Shown here piece by piece: positions 16,494 through 24,788 of a stretch of DNA of 36,265 nt. The notes below the pieces were generated by a model. It worked only from the letters and a program-made list of their open reading frames with translations, had not been told where the DNA came from and did not search any database. Position numbers and translations under genes: made by a program. The stretch comes from CAZIGM01 sp964538675 (GTDB lineage Bacteria > Bacillota > Bacilli > Tepidibacillales > Tepidibacillaceae), in the NCBI GenBank assembly GCA_964538675.1, contig CAZIGM010000017.1:1-36265 (forward strand), in the 5' to 3' direction. How positions within the stretch are numbered: position 1 is the first letter of the stretch; each line of letters begins with the position of its first letter.

Positions 16494-17570
16494 ATGAACA
16501 ATAGAAAGCAAACAAGACCTATATACGTAGGTAATGTACAAATTGGTGGACAAGAAGATGTAGTTATACAATCAATGACTTCTACTGATACTAAAGATAT
16601 TAATGCTACGGTAAAACAAATCGAAGAGCTAGCTAGTGCGGGCTGTCAAATAGTTAGATTAGCTATAATTGATGAGGAAGCTGCGCTCGCAATAAAGGAG
16701 ATTAAAAAGAAATCTCCTTTACCTATAGTAGCAGACATTCATTTTGATTATAAATTAGCACTTTTGGCTTTAGAGAATGGAATAGATAAAATTAGAATTA
16801 ATCCAGGTAATATTGGTTCGTTGGAAAATGTAAAAAAGGTAGTTCAAGCATGTAAAAATAAAAATATTTCAATAAGAATTGGAATAAATTCTGGGTCAAT
16901 AGAAAAAGATATTCTACAGAAATATGATCATCCTACTGCTGAGGGTTTAGTTGAATCCGCAATGAAACATATTAATATTTTAGAGCAGTTAAATTTTTAT
17001 GATATTGTTATCTCATTAAAAGCTTCAAATGTTCTAATGATGATAAAAGCTTATCACTTGATGGCTGAAAAACGTAGTTATCCTCTTCATGTGGGAGTTA
17101 CTGAGGCAGGTACTTATTTTTCGGGTAGCATTAAATCTGCTGTTGGAATAGGTGCTGTCTTAGCATCTGGTATTGGAGACACTATTCGTGTTTCATTAAC
17201 TGGTAATCCTGTTGAAGAGATAAGAGTAGCTAAAGAGATATTGAAGGATTTGGATATTAGAAAAAAAGAACCTGAAATAATTTCTTGCCCTACATGTGGA
17301 AGAACGCAGATTGCGTTAGAGGATTTAGCTAATAAAGTAGAAAAAATTCTATGTAAGATTGATCAACCAATAAAAATTGCTATAATGGGTTGTGCTGTTA
17401 ATGGTCCCGGTGAAGCAAGGGAGGCAGATGTTGGCGTGGCAGGAGGTATCGGAGAGGGTTTGATTTTTAGAAATGGGAAAATTGTAAGAAAAGTAAAGGA
17501 AGATAAACTTTATGAAGAACTGGTAAAAGAGATAGAGGATATTATTGGGAAGTCAATATTAGAAAAATAA
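16494..17570 (+). CDS. ispG: 4-hydroxy-3-methylbut-2-en-1-yl diphosphate synthase
   Basis: Iron-sulfur enzyme of the MEP pathway converting MEcPP to HMBPP (358 residues, the short bacterial form without the central insertion). The N terminus has RPIYVGNVQIGG and VIQSMTSTDTKD, and the TIM barrel has PIVADIHFDYKLAL and KIRINPGNIG. The C-terminal [4Fe-4S] cysteines lie in SCPTCGRTQ and in MGCAVNGPGEA. Start ATG 16494 is supported by AGGTGA at 16483-16488; the upstream GTG at 16485 lies inside it. Here ispG occupies the place that proS has in Bacillus, as is common in Clostridia. A terminator follows. Confidence 0.95.
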   Translation: MNNRKQTRPIYVGNVQIGGQEDVVIQSMTSTDTKDINATVKQIEELASAGCQIVRLAIIDEEAALAIKEIKKKSPLPIVADIHFDYKLALLALENGIDKIRINPGNIGSLENVKKVVQACKNKNISIRIGINSGSIEKDILQKYDHPTAEGLVESAMKHINILEQLNFYDIVISLKASNVLMMIKAYHLMAEKRSYPLHVGVTEAGTYFSGSIKSAVGIGAVLASGIGDTIRVSLTGNPVEEIRVAKEILKDLDIRKKEPEIISCPTCGRTQIALEDLANKVEKILCKIDQPIKIAIMGCAVNGPGEAREADVGVAGGIGEGLIFRNGKIVRKVKEDKLYEELVKEIEDIIGKSILEK

Positions 17571-17626
17571 TGGGTATTTATACTGATTCGATAATAAATT
17601 AAAATGAATTTATATTAATAAAAATT

Positions 17627-17659
17627 ATGGTACAATTAATAGTTGTACCATTTGTATTT
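17627..17659 (+). terminator. Intrinsic terminator after ispG
   Basis: ATGGTACAA (17627-17635) pairs perfectly with TTGTACCAT (17643-17651) around a 7-base loop, followed by a T-rich tail (TTTGTATTT). It ends the pyrH-ispG transcript. Confidence 0.75.
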
Positions 17660-17689
17660 AATAGACAGAGTTAATTAATTGTTGGTTAC

Positions 17690-18203
17690 AAAGTTCGGCT
17701 TTGCCCAAATTTTATAAAAGATAGTTGAATTTAGGATAAGTCTCACATAGCACGACTAAATGCTTTAGCATTATAGCGTGACTTGTGCCCTTGAATAGTC
17801 TCCTTTATGAGCAGCATCTTGGGTGCTAATATCGCAAAAAACGCGATAAAAGTTCGGCTTTATCCAAATCCCATAAAAAATTAGATGAGTTTAGGATAAG
17901 TCTTACTAATATCGCAGAGACCGCGATAAAAGTTCGGCTTTATCCAAATCCCATAAAAAATTAGATGAATTAAGGATAAGTCTCACTAATATCGCAAAAA
18001 ACGCGATAAAAGTTCGGCTTTATCCAAATCCCATAAAAAANNNNNNNNNNNNNNNNNNNNNNNNNNNNNNNNNNNNNNNNNNNNNNNNNNNNNNNNNNNN
18101 NNNNNNNNNNNNNNNNNNNNNNNNNNNNNNNNNNNNNNNNTTAGTTGAATTAAGGATAAGTCACACTAATATCGCAAAAAACGCGATAAAAGTTCGGCTT
18201 TAT
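17690..18203 (+). repeat. 80-bp tandem repeat array: 58-bp core alternating with variable hairpins (upstream of polC)
   Basis: The core runs from AAAGTTCGGCTTTATCC to GGATAAGTCTCAC, with a 28-base loop between inverted TTATCC and GGATAA. Copies lie at 17690-17746 (57 bp, divergent), 17849-17906 and 17929-17986, with one split by the gap (18009-18040 and 18141-18166) and a final half core at 18189-18203. Between cores lie self-complementary spacers. Three are TATCGC/GCGATA hairpins (17830-17848 and equivalents) with loops that differ. The first spacer is larger (17747-17848) and adds a hairpin CACG..CGTG at 17751-17780 and AGCATC/GGTGCT at 17813-17827. No open reading frame is present. An inverted relative lies at 33061-33265. 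The family is unknown to me. Confidence 0.85.
18041..18140. other. Assembly gap (100 N)
   Basis: Exactly 100 N, the usual placeholder for a gap of unknown length. The bases on both sides continue the 80-bp repeat in register (unit position 55 before, 56 after), so the true gap is probably zero or a whole number of repeat units. Confidence 0.98.
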
Positions 18204-18216
18204 AGAAGGAGATTCT

Positions 18217-21200
18217 ATGGATAGCAAAGGTGTAGTAGTTTTTGAAAGACTAATAAATCACGCTAATATTTCTGAAGATTTGAGAAGTTATTTTCAAGGA
18301 GCAAAGATTGAGAAGGTTGAATTGAAGCGTATTGATAACGAATTAATAATATACTTCTCTTTTATAAAAATAATACCAAAGGATATCCTTGATAATTTTT
18401 ATGAAATGATTATTCAAAGCTTAAGCCAATATAGAAAAGTAAATTTTATTAGCTGTTTTCACTCAACTCTTTCTAAAGATATATTAACTGAGTATTGGCT
18501 AAATATTTTAGAACCAATAAAGACCAATCCTAGTTCTTATAATATATTGAAGAATGCAAAATGGGAATTAGAAGATAAAATATTAAGTATTTATGTAACT
18601 AATGAATCAATTAAAGAATTTCTATTAAAGAAAGATATTATTCAGTTAATAAGTAGTTCTATATTTTTGTGGATTAATGAAAATATTAAAATAGATTTTA
18701 AATATAGCGATGAGACTTGTATTGTAGAGAAAAATGAATTTAGATGTAATAATATAGAATTAGATATTGATGTTAATGTTAATAATGTATCAAATGAAAA
18801 TAGTATTAATATTAAAGCTAATAGCGTTGATAAAAAAATTAATAGATCTTGTATTTTATATGGAAAAAAAATTAATGGTAAAGTAAAACCTATAAATGAA
18901 CTAATTGATGAAGAAGATAATGTTGTAATAGAGGGAAAACTGTTTTTTTATGACAACAAAGAAACGAAAAATGGTGGAGGAATTTTGATATTTAATTTGA
19001 CAGATTTATATGATTCTATCCAAGCCAAATTATTTATTAGGAATTATAAAAAAGGACAGGATATTATAAATAATATTGAACTTGATACATGGTTGAGATT
19101 AAAAGGTAATGTTAAAATCGATTCATTTACTAATGAATTGGTATTAATGATTACTGACATTATGAAGGTAGATAGAACATTGAGGGAAGATTTAGCACAA
19201 GAAAAGAGAGTAGAACTACACTTACATACAAATATGAGTGCTATGGATGGTATAAGTTCAGTGAAAAACTACATTGAACAAGCAAGTAAATGGGGACATA
19301 AAGCTATAGCAATTACAGATCACGGTGTAGCTCAAGCTTTTCCAGATGCCTATGAATACGGAGAGAAATATGGGGTTAAAATTATTTTTGGTTTAGAAGC
19401 AAATGTTATTAATGATAATATTCCAATAGTATATAATGAACAATCAAAGGATTTGCTAAATGATACTTTTGTTGTGTTTGATATAGAAACCACTGGTTTA
19501 TCCGCTGTTTTTAATACTATTATTGAAATCGGAGCTGTAAAAATAAAAAATGGCAATATAATCGAAAATTTTTCGATGTTTGTTGATCCACAGCAATCAA
19601 TTTCTTCACAAATTACTGAGTTAACTGGAATTACGGACGAAATGGTAAAAGGGGCTCCAATAATTAATGAAGCATTATTAAAATTTAAAGATTTTATTGG
19701 TGAATCTACTATAGTAGCTCACAATGCTAGATTTGATATAGCGTTTATTAATATAAATTTAAAGAATATAGGAGAGAACGAAATAAACAATTCTTTAATA
19801 GATACAGTGGAATTGGCAAGATTATTATACCCAGATATTAAAAATTACAAACTTAATACACTTTGTAAACATTTTAAAATTGAACTAGAACATCATCGTG
19901 CACTTAATGATGCGAAAGCTACTGGATATCTATTAGTAAAAATGATTGATGACCTAAAAAATAAAAATATAGTTGATTTAATAGATATTAATAAAAATAT
20001 TAGAAAAGGAGATTTCAAAAAACTTAGACCTTTTCACTTAACAATATTAGTTAAAAATAGTATAGGTTTAAAAAATTTATATAAAATAATTTCTAAATCT
20101 CATATAGATTATTATTATCGTTGTCCAAGAATACCAAGGAGTGTTTTAGTAGAATATCGGCAAGGATTACTTTTCGGCTCAGCTTGTAGTCAGGGAGAGG
20201 TTTTTGATGCGATGATAAGTAAAACTTCTGAAGAAATTGAGGAGATTGCGAAATTTTATGATTATTTAGAAATTCAACCTTTAGATAATTACAAACATTT
20301 AATTAATAATGGTCTTTTAAAAAGTTCTGAAAATATTATGGAGATTCATAACAAAATAATAGAATTAGGTGATAAACTTAATATTTCTGTTGTTGCAACC
20401 GGTGATGTCCATTATTTAAATCCAGAGGATGATATAAACAGAAGAATACTTGTATATAATCAAATAGGTGGATATAGATATCACCATATTAATGACTTGA
20501 ACCCAGCTTATTACTATACAACTGATGAGATGCTTAAAGCATTTACTCATTTAGAAAATGATGTTGCTAAGAAAATTATTATTGATAATCCTAACAAAAT
20601 TTCAAATGAGATAGAATCATTAAAGCCGTTTCCAGATGAACTTCATTCGCCAATTATTGAAGGTGCCGATGACGATATTAGAGATATGAGTTATTCAACA
20701 GCGAAAAAAATATATGGAGATCCATTACCAGATATAATAGAGAAAAGACTTGAGAAAGAATTGAATAGTATTATTAAAAATGGTTTTTCAGTAATATATT
20801 TAATATCTCATAAACTAGTAAAAAAATCATTGGAGGACGGATATTTAGTCGGTTCTAGAGGATCAGTAGGATCTTCTTTTGTTGCGACAATGACAGAGAT
20901 TACAGAAGTAAATCCATTACCTCCACATTATATTTGTAGGAACTGTACGCATAGTGAATTTGTTTTAGATGGTTCGTATGGTTCTGGATATGACTTACCG
21001 GATAAAGATTGTCCGCATTGTCATATTAAAATGTATAAAGACGGACAGGATATTCCGTTTGAGACTTTTATGGGATATAAGGGAGATAAGGTACCTGATA
21101 TTGACTTAAATTTTTCAGGAGAATACCAACCTATTGTTCATAAGTATACTGAAGAAATTTTTGGTTCTGATTATGTATTTCGGGCTGGAACAATTTCAAC

Positions 21201-22521
21201 AATTGCAGAAAAGACAGCATATGGTTATGTTAAAAAATATCAAGAAGAAAAGAATTTGAGTTTACGTTCAGCAGAAATTAATAGATTAGTGATAGGTTGC
21301 ACAGGTACTAAAAGAACAACTGGTCAACACCCTGGAGGTTTAATGGTTATCCCACGATACAAAGAGGTTTTTGATTTTACTCCTATTCAAAGACCAGCTG
21401 ATGATATGTCTACCAGTACTATTACAACTCATTTTGATTATCATGCAATAAGTGGCAGATTATTAAAATTAGATATACTTGGTCACGATGATCCTACAGC
21501 AATTCGAATGTTACAGGATTTGACAGGCATTGATCCTAAAACTATACCTATTGATGATCAAAATGTATACGAAATATTTAGAAGTATTAAACCATTAAAG
21601 GTAAGTTCTAGTCAAATTAGTAGGAGAACTGGTGCAATAGGTATTCCTGAATTCGGGACAAAATTTGTTAGACAAATGTTAGAGGAAACTAAACCTACAA
21701 CATTTGCTGAATTGGTACGAATTTCAGGATTATCTCATGGAACTGATGTGTGGCTCAATAATGCTCAAGACTTAATAAAAGGAAAAAAAGCAAAATTATC
21801 TGAAGTAATATGTACTAGAGATGATATTATGATATATTTAATACAAAAAGGGTTAGATTCTTCAATAGCTTTTAATATAAGTGAGAAGGTTCGTAAAGGA
21901 AAAGGTTTGAAGCAAGATGATATAGATGAAATGAAAGAACATAATGTACCTAATTGGTATATAGAGTCATGTCAAAAAATAAAATATATGTTTCCTAAAG
22001 CTCATGCAGTGGCGTATGTATTGATGGCAGTAAGAATAGCTTATTTTAAAGTTTATTATCCAATATATTATTATTCTACTTATTTTTCAGTAAGAGCTGC
22101 TGAATTTGATCTTAAAGTGATGGTAGAGGGATCGAAAGATATTAATAATAAAATGGATGAAATTATATATAAAGGAAACTCAGCTTCACAAAAAGAAAAA
22201 AATTTGTTAACAGTTCTTGAAGTTGCTTTAGAAATGATTGAAAGAGGTTTTTACTTTCACAATGTTGATTTATACAAATCTGATGCAACTAGATTTATAG
22301 TTACTAGTGATAAAAAGAGTCTTATCCCTCCGTTTTCTTCAATCTCTGGTATTGGTGAAAATGCTGCAAATAACATTATTAGTGCAAGATATAAAGGGGA
22401 TTTTCTATCTGTAGAAGACTTCCAAACAAGAAGTAAAGTATCAAAAACAGTAATAGAAATATTATATCAATACGGATGTTTAAAAGATCTACCAGAGTCA
22501 AATCAGTTATCACTTTTCTAA
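18217..22521 (+). CDS. polC: DNA polymerase III alpha subunit, PolC type
   Basis: Main replicative polymerase of low-GC Gram-positives (1434 residues, normal length). Order of domains: N-terminal region and OB fold (to about 325); PHP domain starting at VELHLHTNMSAMDG (~331), split as usual by a DnaQ-type 3'-5' exonuclease (FDIETTGLS ~421, HNARFDIAF, HHRALNDAKATG ~560). The PHP remainder and polymerase core follow, with a four-Cys zinc site (ICRNC ~905, DCPHC ~931). Further marks are PDIDLNFSG (~961), RAGTISTIAEKTAYG, TGQHPGGLMVIP, LKLDILGHDDPT (~1083) and FPKAHAVAYVLMA. GAAGGAG at 18205-18211 lies right after the last half repeat of the array, so the repeats probably form its 5' untranslated region. 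Confidence 0.97.
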   Translation: MDSKGVVVFERLINHANISEDLRSYFQGAKIEKVELKRIDNELIIYFSFIKIIPKDILDNFYEMIIQSLSQYRKVNFISCFHSTLSKDILTEYWLNILEPIKTNPSSYNILKNAKWELEDKILSIYVTNESIKEFLLKKDIIQLISSSIFLWINENIKIDFKYSDETCIVEKNEFRCNNIELDIDVNVNNVSNENSINIKANSVDKKINRSCILYGKKINGKVKPINELIDEEDNVVIEGKLFFYDNKETKNGGGILIFNLTDLYDSIQAKLFIRNYKKGQDIINNIELDTWLRLKGNVKIDSFTNELVLMITDIMKVDRTLREDLAQEKRVELHLHTNMSAMDGISSVKNYIEQASKWGHKAIAITDHGVAQAFPDAYEYGEKYGVKIIFGLEANVINDNIPIVYNEQSKDLLNDTFVVFDIETTGLSAVFNTIIEIGAVKIKNGNIIENFSMFVDPQQSISSQITELTGITDEMVKGAPIINEALLKFKDFIGESTIVAHNARFDIAFININLKNIGENEINNSLIDTVELARLLYPDIKNYKLNTLCKHFKIELEHHRALNDAKATGYLLVKMIDDLKNKNIVDLIDINKNIRKGDFKKLRPFHLTILVKNSIGLKNLYKIISKSHIDYYYRCPRIPRSVLVEYRQGLLFGSACSQGEVFDAMISKTSEEIEEIAKFYDYLEIQPLDNYKHLINNGLLKSSENIMEIHNKIIELGDKLNISVVATGDVHYLNPEDDINRRILVYNQIGGYRYHHINDLNPAYYYTTDEMLKAFTHLENDVAKKIIIDNPNKISNEIESLKPFPDELHSPIIEGADDDIRDMSYSTAKKIYGDPLPDIIEKRLEKELNSIIKNGFSVIYLISHKLVKKSLEDGYLVGSRGSVGSSFVATMTEITEVNPLPPHYICRNCTHSEFVLDGSYGSGYDLPDKDCPHCHIKMYKDGQDIPFETFMGYKGDKVPDIDLNFSGEYQPIVHKYTEEIFGSDYVFRAGTISTIAEKTAYGYVKKYQEEKNLSLRSAEINRLVIGCTGTKRTTGQHPGGLMVIPRYKEVFDFTPIQRPADDMSTSTITTHFDYHAISGRLLKLDILGHDDPTAIRMLQDLTGIDPKTIPIDDQNVYEIFRSIKPLKVSSSQISRRTGAIGIPEFGTKFVRQMLEETKPTTFAELVRISGLSHGTDVWLNNAQDLIKGKKAKLSEVICTRDDIMIYLIQKGLDSSIAFNISEKVRKGKGLKQDDIDEMKEHNVPNWYIESCQKIKYMFPKAHAVAYVLMAVRIAYFKVYYPIYYYSTYFSVRAAEFDLKVMVEGSKDINNKMDEIIYKGNSASQKEKNLLTVLEVALEMIERGFYFHNVDLYKSDATRFIVTSDKKSLIPPFSSISGIGENAANNIISARYKGDFLSVEDFQTRSKVSKTVIEILYQYGCLKDLPESNQLSLF

Positions 22522-22530
22522 TAATAATAA

Positions 22531-22560
22531 TTGCTTAGAAGAATAATGTTATGATATAAT
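22531..22560 (+). promoter_or_regulatory. Promoter of the rimP-nusA-infB operon
   Basis: TTGCTT at 22531-22536 and TATAAT at 22555-22560 with an 18-base spacer, just after the polC stop and before the rimP leader hairpin. Confidence 0.65.
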
Positions 22561-22594
22561 CTTTTTGGCTATAATATTTATAAGAATTTTCTAG

Positions 22595-22617
22595 AAGAGT
22601 GGGTGTAACCCACTCTT
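22595..22617 (+). promoter_or_regulatory. rimP leader hairpin
   Basis: AAGAGTGGGT (22595-22604) pairs perfectly with ACCCACTCTT (22608-22617) around GTA. The same AAGAGTGGGT...ACCCACTCTT hairpin precedes rimP in many Bacillota and is described as the rimP leader motif (from memory). The tail ACATTTTTCC is only moderately T-rich, so it may act as an attenuator or an RNA-protein site. Confidence 0.7.
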
Positions 22618-22671
22618 ACATTTTTCCATAAGGGTTTTTAATAACTTGAATTATTTAAAGGAGAACAAACT

Positions 22672-23133
22672 ATGAGTAATAAAATCACTAAAAAAATAGA
22701 AGAAATAATCATACCCATTTTAAGAAATATAAATTTAGAATTATATGCTGTTGAATATAAAAAAGAGGGAAACAATTGGTTTTTACGTATATATATAGAT
22801 AAGGCGAATGGAGATGTAGATATCGATGATTGTAGTAGAGCCAGTGAAGCTATAAGTATTGAATTGGATAAGGTTGATCCTATACAAAGTGCTTATTTTT
22901 TAGAAGTATCTTCTCCTGGAGCTGAAAGACCATTAAGAAATGAAAAGGAGATATTAAATTCAATTAATAAAAATATAATGATAACTACTTATGAACAAGT
23001 AAATAAGCAAAAGGTATTTGAAGGAAAATTAGAAAAATTTGAGAACAATATAATCACAGTAACTTATGGGACTACAAAAGTAGATATACCATATGAAAAA
23101 GTATCTAGTATTAGATTAGCAGTAGTTTTTTAA
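22672..23133 (+). CDS. rimP: Ribosome maturation factor RimP
   Basis: Assists late assembly of the 30S subunit (153 residues). The N-terminal alpha/beta domain has ELYAVEYKKEGNNWFLRIYI followed by GDVDIDDCSRASEAIS and YFLEVSSPGAERPL, the family signature. The C-terminal SH3-like domain ends in IPYEKVSSIRLAVVF. AAAGGAG at 22658-22664 precedes the ATG. First gene of the nusA operon, behind a promoter and hairpin leader. Confidence 0.95.
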   Translation: MSNKITKKIEEIIIPILRNINLELYAVEYKKEGNNWFLRIYIDKANGDVDIDDCSRASEAISIELDKVDPIQSAYFLEVSSPGAERPLRNEKEILNSINKNIMITTYEQVNKQKVFEGKLEKFENNIITVTYGTTKVDIPYEKVSSIRLAVVF

Positions 23134-23152
23134 ATGGAAAGGAGGAGATTGA

Positions 23153-24190
23153 ATGAATAGTGAATTTATTGATGCTTTAACTCAACTTCAAAAAGAAAAA
23201 GGCATAAGCAAGGAAATATTATTAGAAGCAATTGAAGCTGCTTTAATATCCGGATATAAGAGAAATTTTCATTCTGCCCAAAATGTCAGAGTAGATATTA
23301 ATAGAGAGAATGGATTAGTTAAGGTTTTAGCAAGAAAAACTGTTGTTGAAGAAGTTTTAGATCCAAGACTTGAAATATCCTTAGAGACTGCTAGGCAAAT
23401 TAATCTTAATTATCAGGCTGATGATGTAGTTGAGATTGAGGTAACACCAAAAGATTTTGGAAGAATTGCTGCTCAAACAGCTAAGCAAGTTGTAACGCAA
23501 AGAATAAGGGAAGCTGAACGTTCAGTTGTTTTTGATATTTTTATTGATAAAGAAGAAGATATTGTAACAGGTATCGCTCAAAGACAAGACCAAAGATATA
23601 TTTATATTGATTTAGGTAAGGCAGAGGGTTTATTACCTATTAATGAAGTAATGCCTACAGAAAAGATAAAACATGGTGATAGAATAAAAGTTTTTATAAC
23701 AAAAGTTGAAAAGACTACAAAGGGTCCTCAAATATATATTTCTAGAACTCACCCAGGTCTGTTAAAGAGATTATTTGAATTGGAAGTACCTGAGATATAC
23801 GAAGGCGTTGTAGAAATTAAATCTGTTGCAAGAGAAGCTGGGCATCGTTCAAAAATAGCTGTTTATTCTCATAAGGAAGAAGTAGATTCTGTTGGTTCAT
23901 GTGTGGGACCAAAAGGATCACGTGTTCAAACTATTGTAAATGAACTAAAAGGTGAAAAAATTGATATAGTAAAGTGGTCTAATAATGTTGAGGTTTTTAT
24001 TTCTAATGCGTTAAGCCCATCCAAGGTAATAAGTGTAGATATTAATGAAGAGGAGAAAACTGCATTAGTTGTTGTACCTGATTATCAATTATCACTAGCG
24101 ATTGGTAAAGAAGGACAAAATGCGAGACTTGCTGCAAAATTAACTGGATGGAAAATAGATATCAAAAGCGAGTCCCAAGTAGATTTATAA
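23153..24190 (+). CDS. nusA: Transcription termination/antitermination factor NusA
   Basis: RNA polymerase-associated factor that modulates pausing, termination and rRNA antitermination (345 residues, the Gram-positive form without C-terminal acidic repeats). In order: the N-terminal polymerase-binding domain (1-~130), S1 domain (~135-200, GIAQRQDQRYIYIDLGKAEG), KH1 (~200-275, with EVDSVGSCVGPKGSRV) and KH2 (~280-345, with LAIGKEGQNARLAAKLTGW). A strong GGAAAGGAGGAG precedes ATG 23153. It is followed closely by ylxR. Confidence 0.97.
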   Translation: MNSEFIDALTQLQKEKGISKEILLEAIEAALISGYKRNFHSAQNVRVDINRENGLVKVLARKTVVEEVLDPRLEISLETARQINLNYQADDVVEIEVTPKDFGRIAAQTAKQVVTQRIREAERSVVFDIFIDKEEDIVTGIAQRQDQRYIYIDLGKAEGLLPINEVMPTEKIKHGDRIKVFITKVEKTTKGPQIYISRTHPGLLKRLFELEVPEIYEGVVEIKSVAREAGHRSKIAVYSHKEEVDSVGSCVGPKGSRVQTIVNELKGEKIDIVKWSNNVEVFISNALSPSKVISVDINEEEKTALVVVPDYQLSLAIGKEGQNARLAAKLTGWKIDIKSESQVDL

Positions 24191-24209
24191 TATTTAGGGG
24201 GTTTTAGCA

Positions 24210-24473
24210 ATGAAAAAAATACCCATGCGTAAGTGTGTTGCTTGTCAAGAAACAAAACCTAAAAAAGAGCTTCTTAGAATTGTTCGAACTCCTGATAAAA
24301 ATATTGAAATTGATGTAAAAGGGAAAAAATCAGGTAGGGGTGCGTATATTTGTTATGAATTAACTTGCTTACAAATATTAAAAAAGAAGAAATTACTTGA
24401 AAAAATGTTAGAAGTTCAAGTTGATGATGAGGTTTATAATAAAATTCAGATGGAAATTGAGAGATATAATTGA
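24210..24473 (+). CDS. rnpM: YlxR/RnpM RNA-binding protein
   Basis: An 87-residue DUF448/YlxR protein. The family start MRKCVACQETKPKKELLRIVR with the paired Cys is present, as is GKKSGRGAYICYELTC, which carries the conserved GRGAY motif. Members bind RNA; in B. subtilis the protein has been reported to modulate RNase P and was renamed RnpM. The gene lies between nusA and ylxQ as in most Bacillota, and its stop overlaps the ylxQ start by 4 bases. Confidence 0.92.
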   Translation: MKKIPMRKCVACQETKPKKELLRIVRTPDKNIEIDVKGKKSGRGAYICYELTCLQILKKKKLLEKMLEVQVDDEVYNKIQMEIERYN

Positions 24474-24769
24474 AACAAAATAATACACTTAACTTTTTGG
24501 GTTTAGCTTCTAAGGCTGGCAAGGTAATTTCAGGTACTGATATTGTTATTAAAGCAATTCAAAGAAAGCAAGTTTATTTAGTCATAATAGCTTGTGACGC
24601 ATCCGAAAATACAAAAAAAATGATTATAGATAAATGTACTTATTACAAAGTATCTTATAAGATATCCTATAATAGTGATGAATTAGGAAACTCAATAGGT
24701 AAATTTTCTCGAAAGGTAGTAGCTGTTACAGATCAAGGATTTAGTAATAAATTAAAATTAATGGAATGA
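24470..24769 (+). CDS. ylxQ: YlxQ, L7Ae-family ribosomal protein homologue
   Basis: A 99-residue L7Ae/L30e-fold protein (LNFLGLASKAGKVISGTDIVIKAI, then VYLVIIACDASENTKKMI) expected to bind kink-turn RNA. Start codon is probably TTG 24470, which overlaps the ylxR TGA (TTGA). The first following ATG lies far inside the fold, so a TTG start coupled to ylxR fits better. Confidence 0.9.
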   Translation: MKQNNTLNFLGLASKAGKVISGTDIVIKAIQRKQVYLVIIACDASENTKKMIIDKCTYYKVSYKISYNSDELGNSIGKFSRKVVAVTDQGFSNKLKLME

Positions 24770-24788
24770 AAAATTTGGGGGTGAACCG

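Noticed and set aside
17690..18203. CRISPR array
   Set aside because: Core is 58 bp, spacers are repeated palindromes rather than unique sequences, and no cas gene is near.
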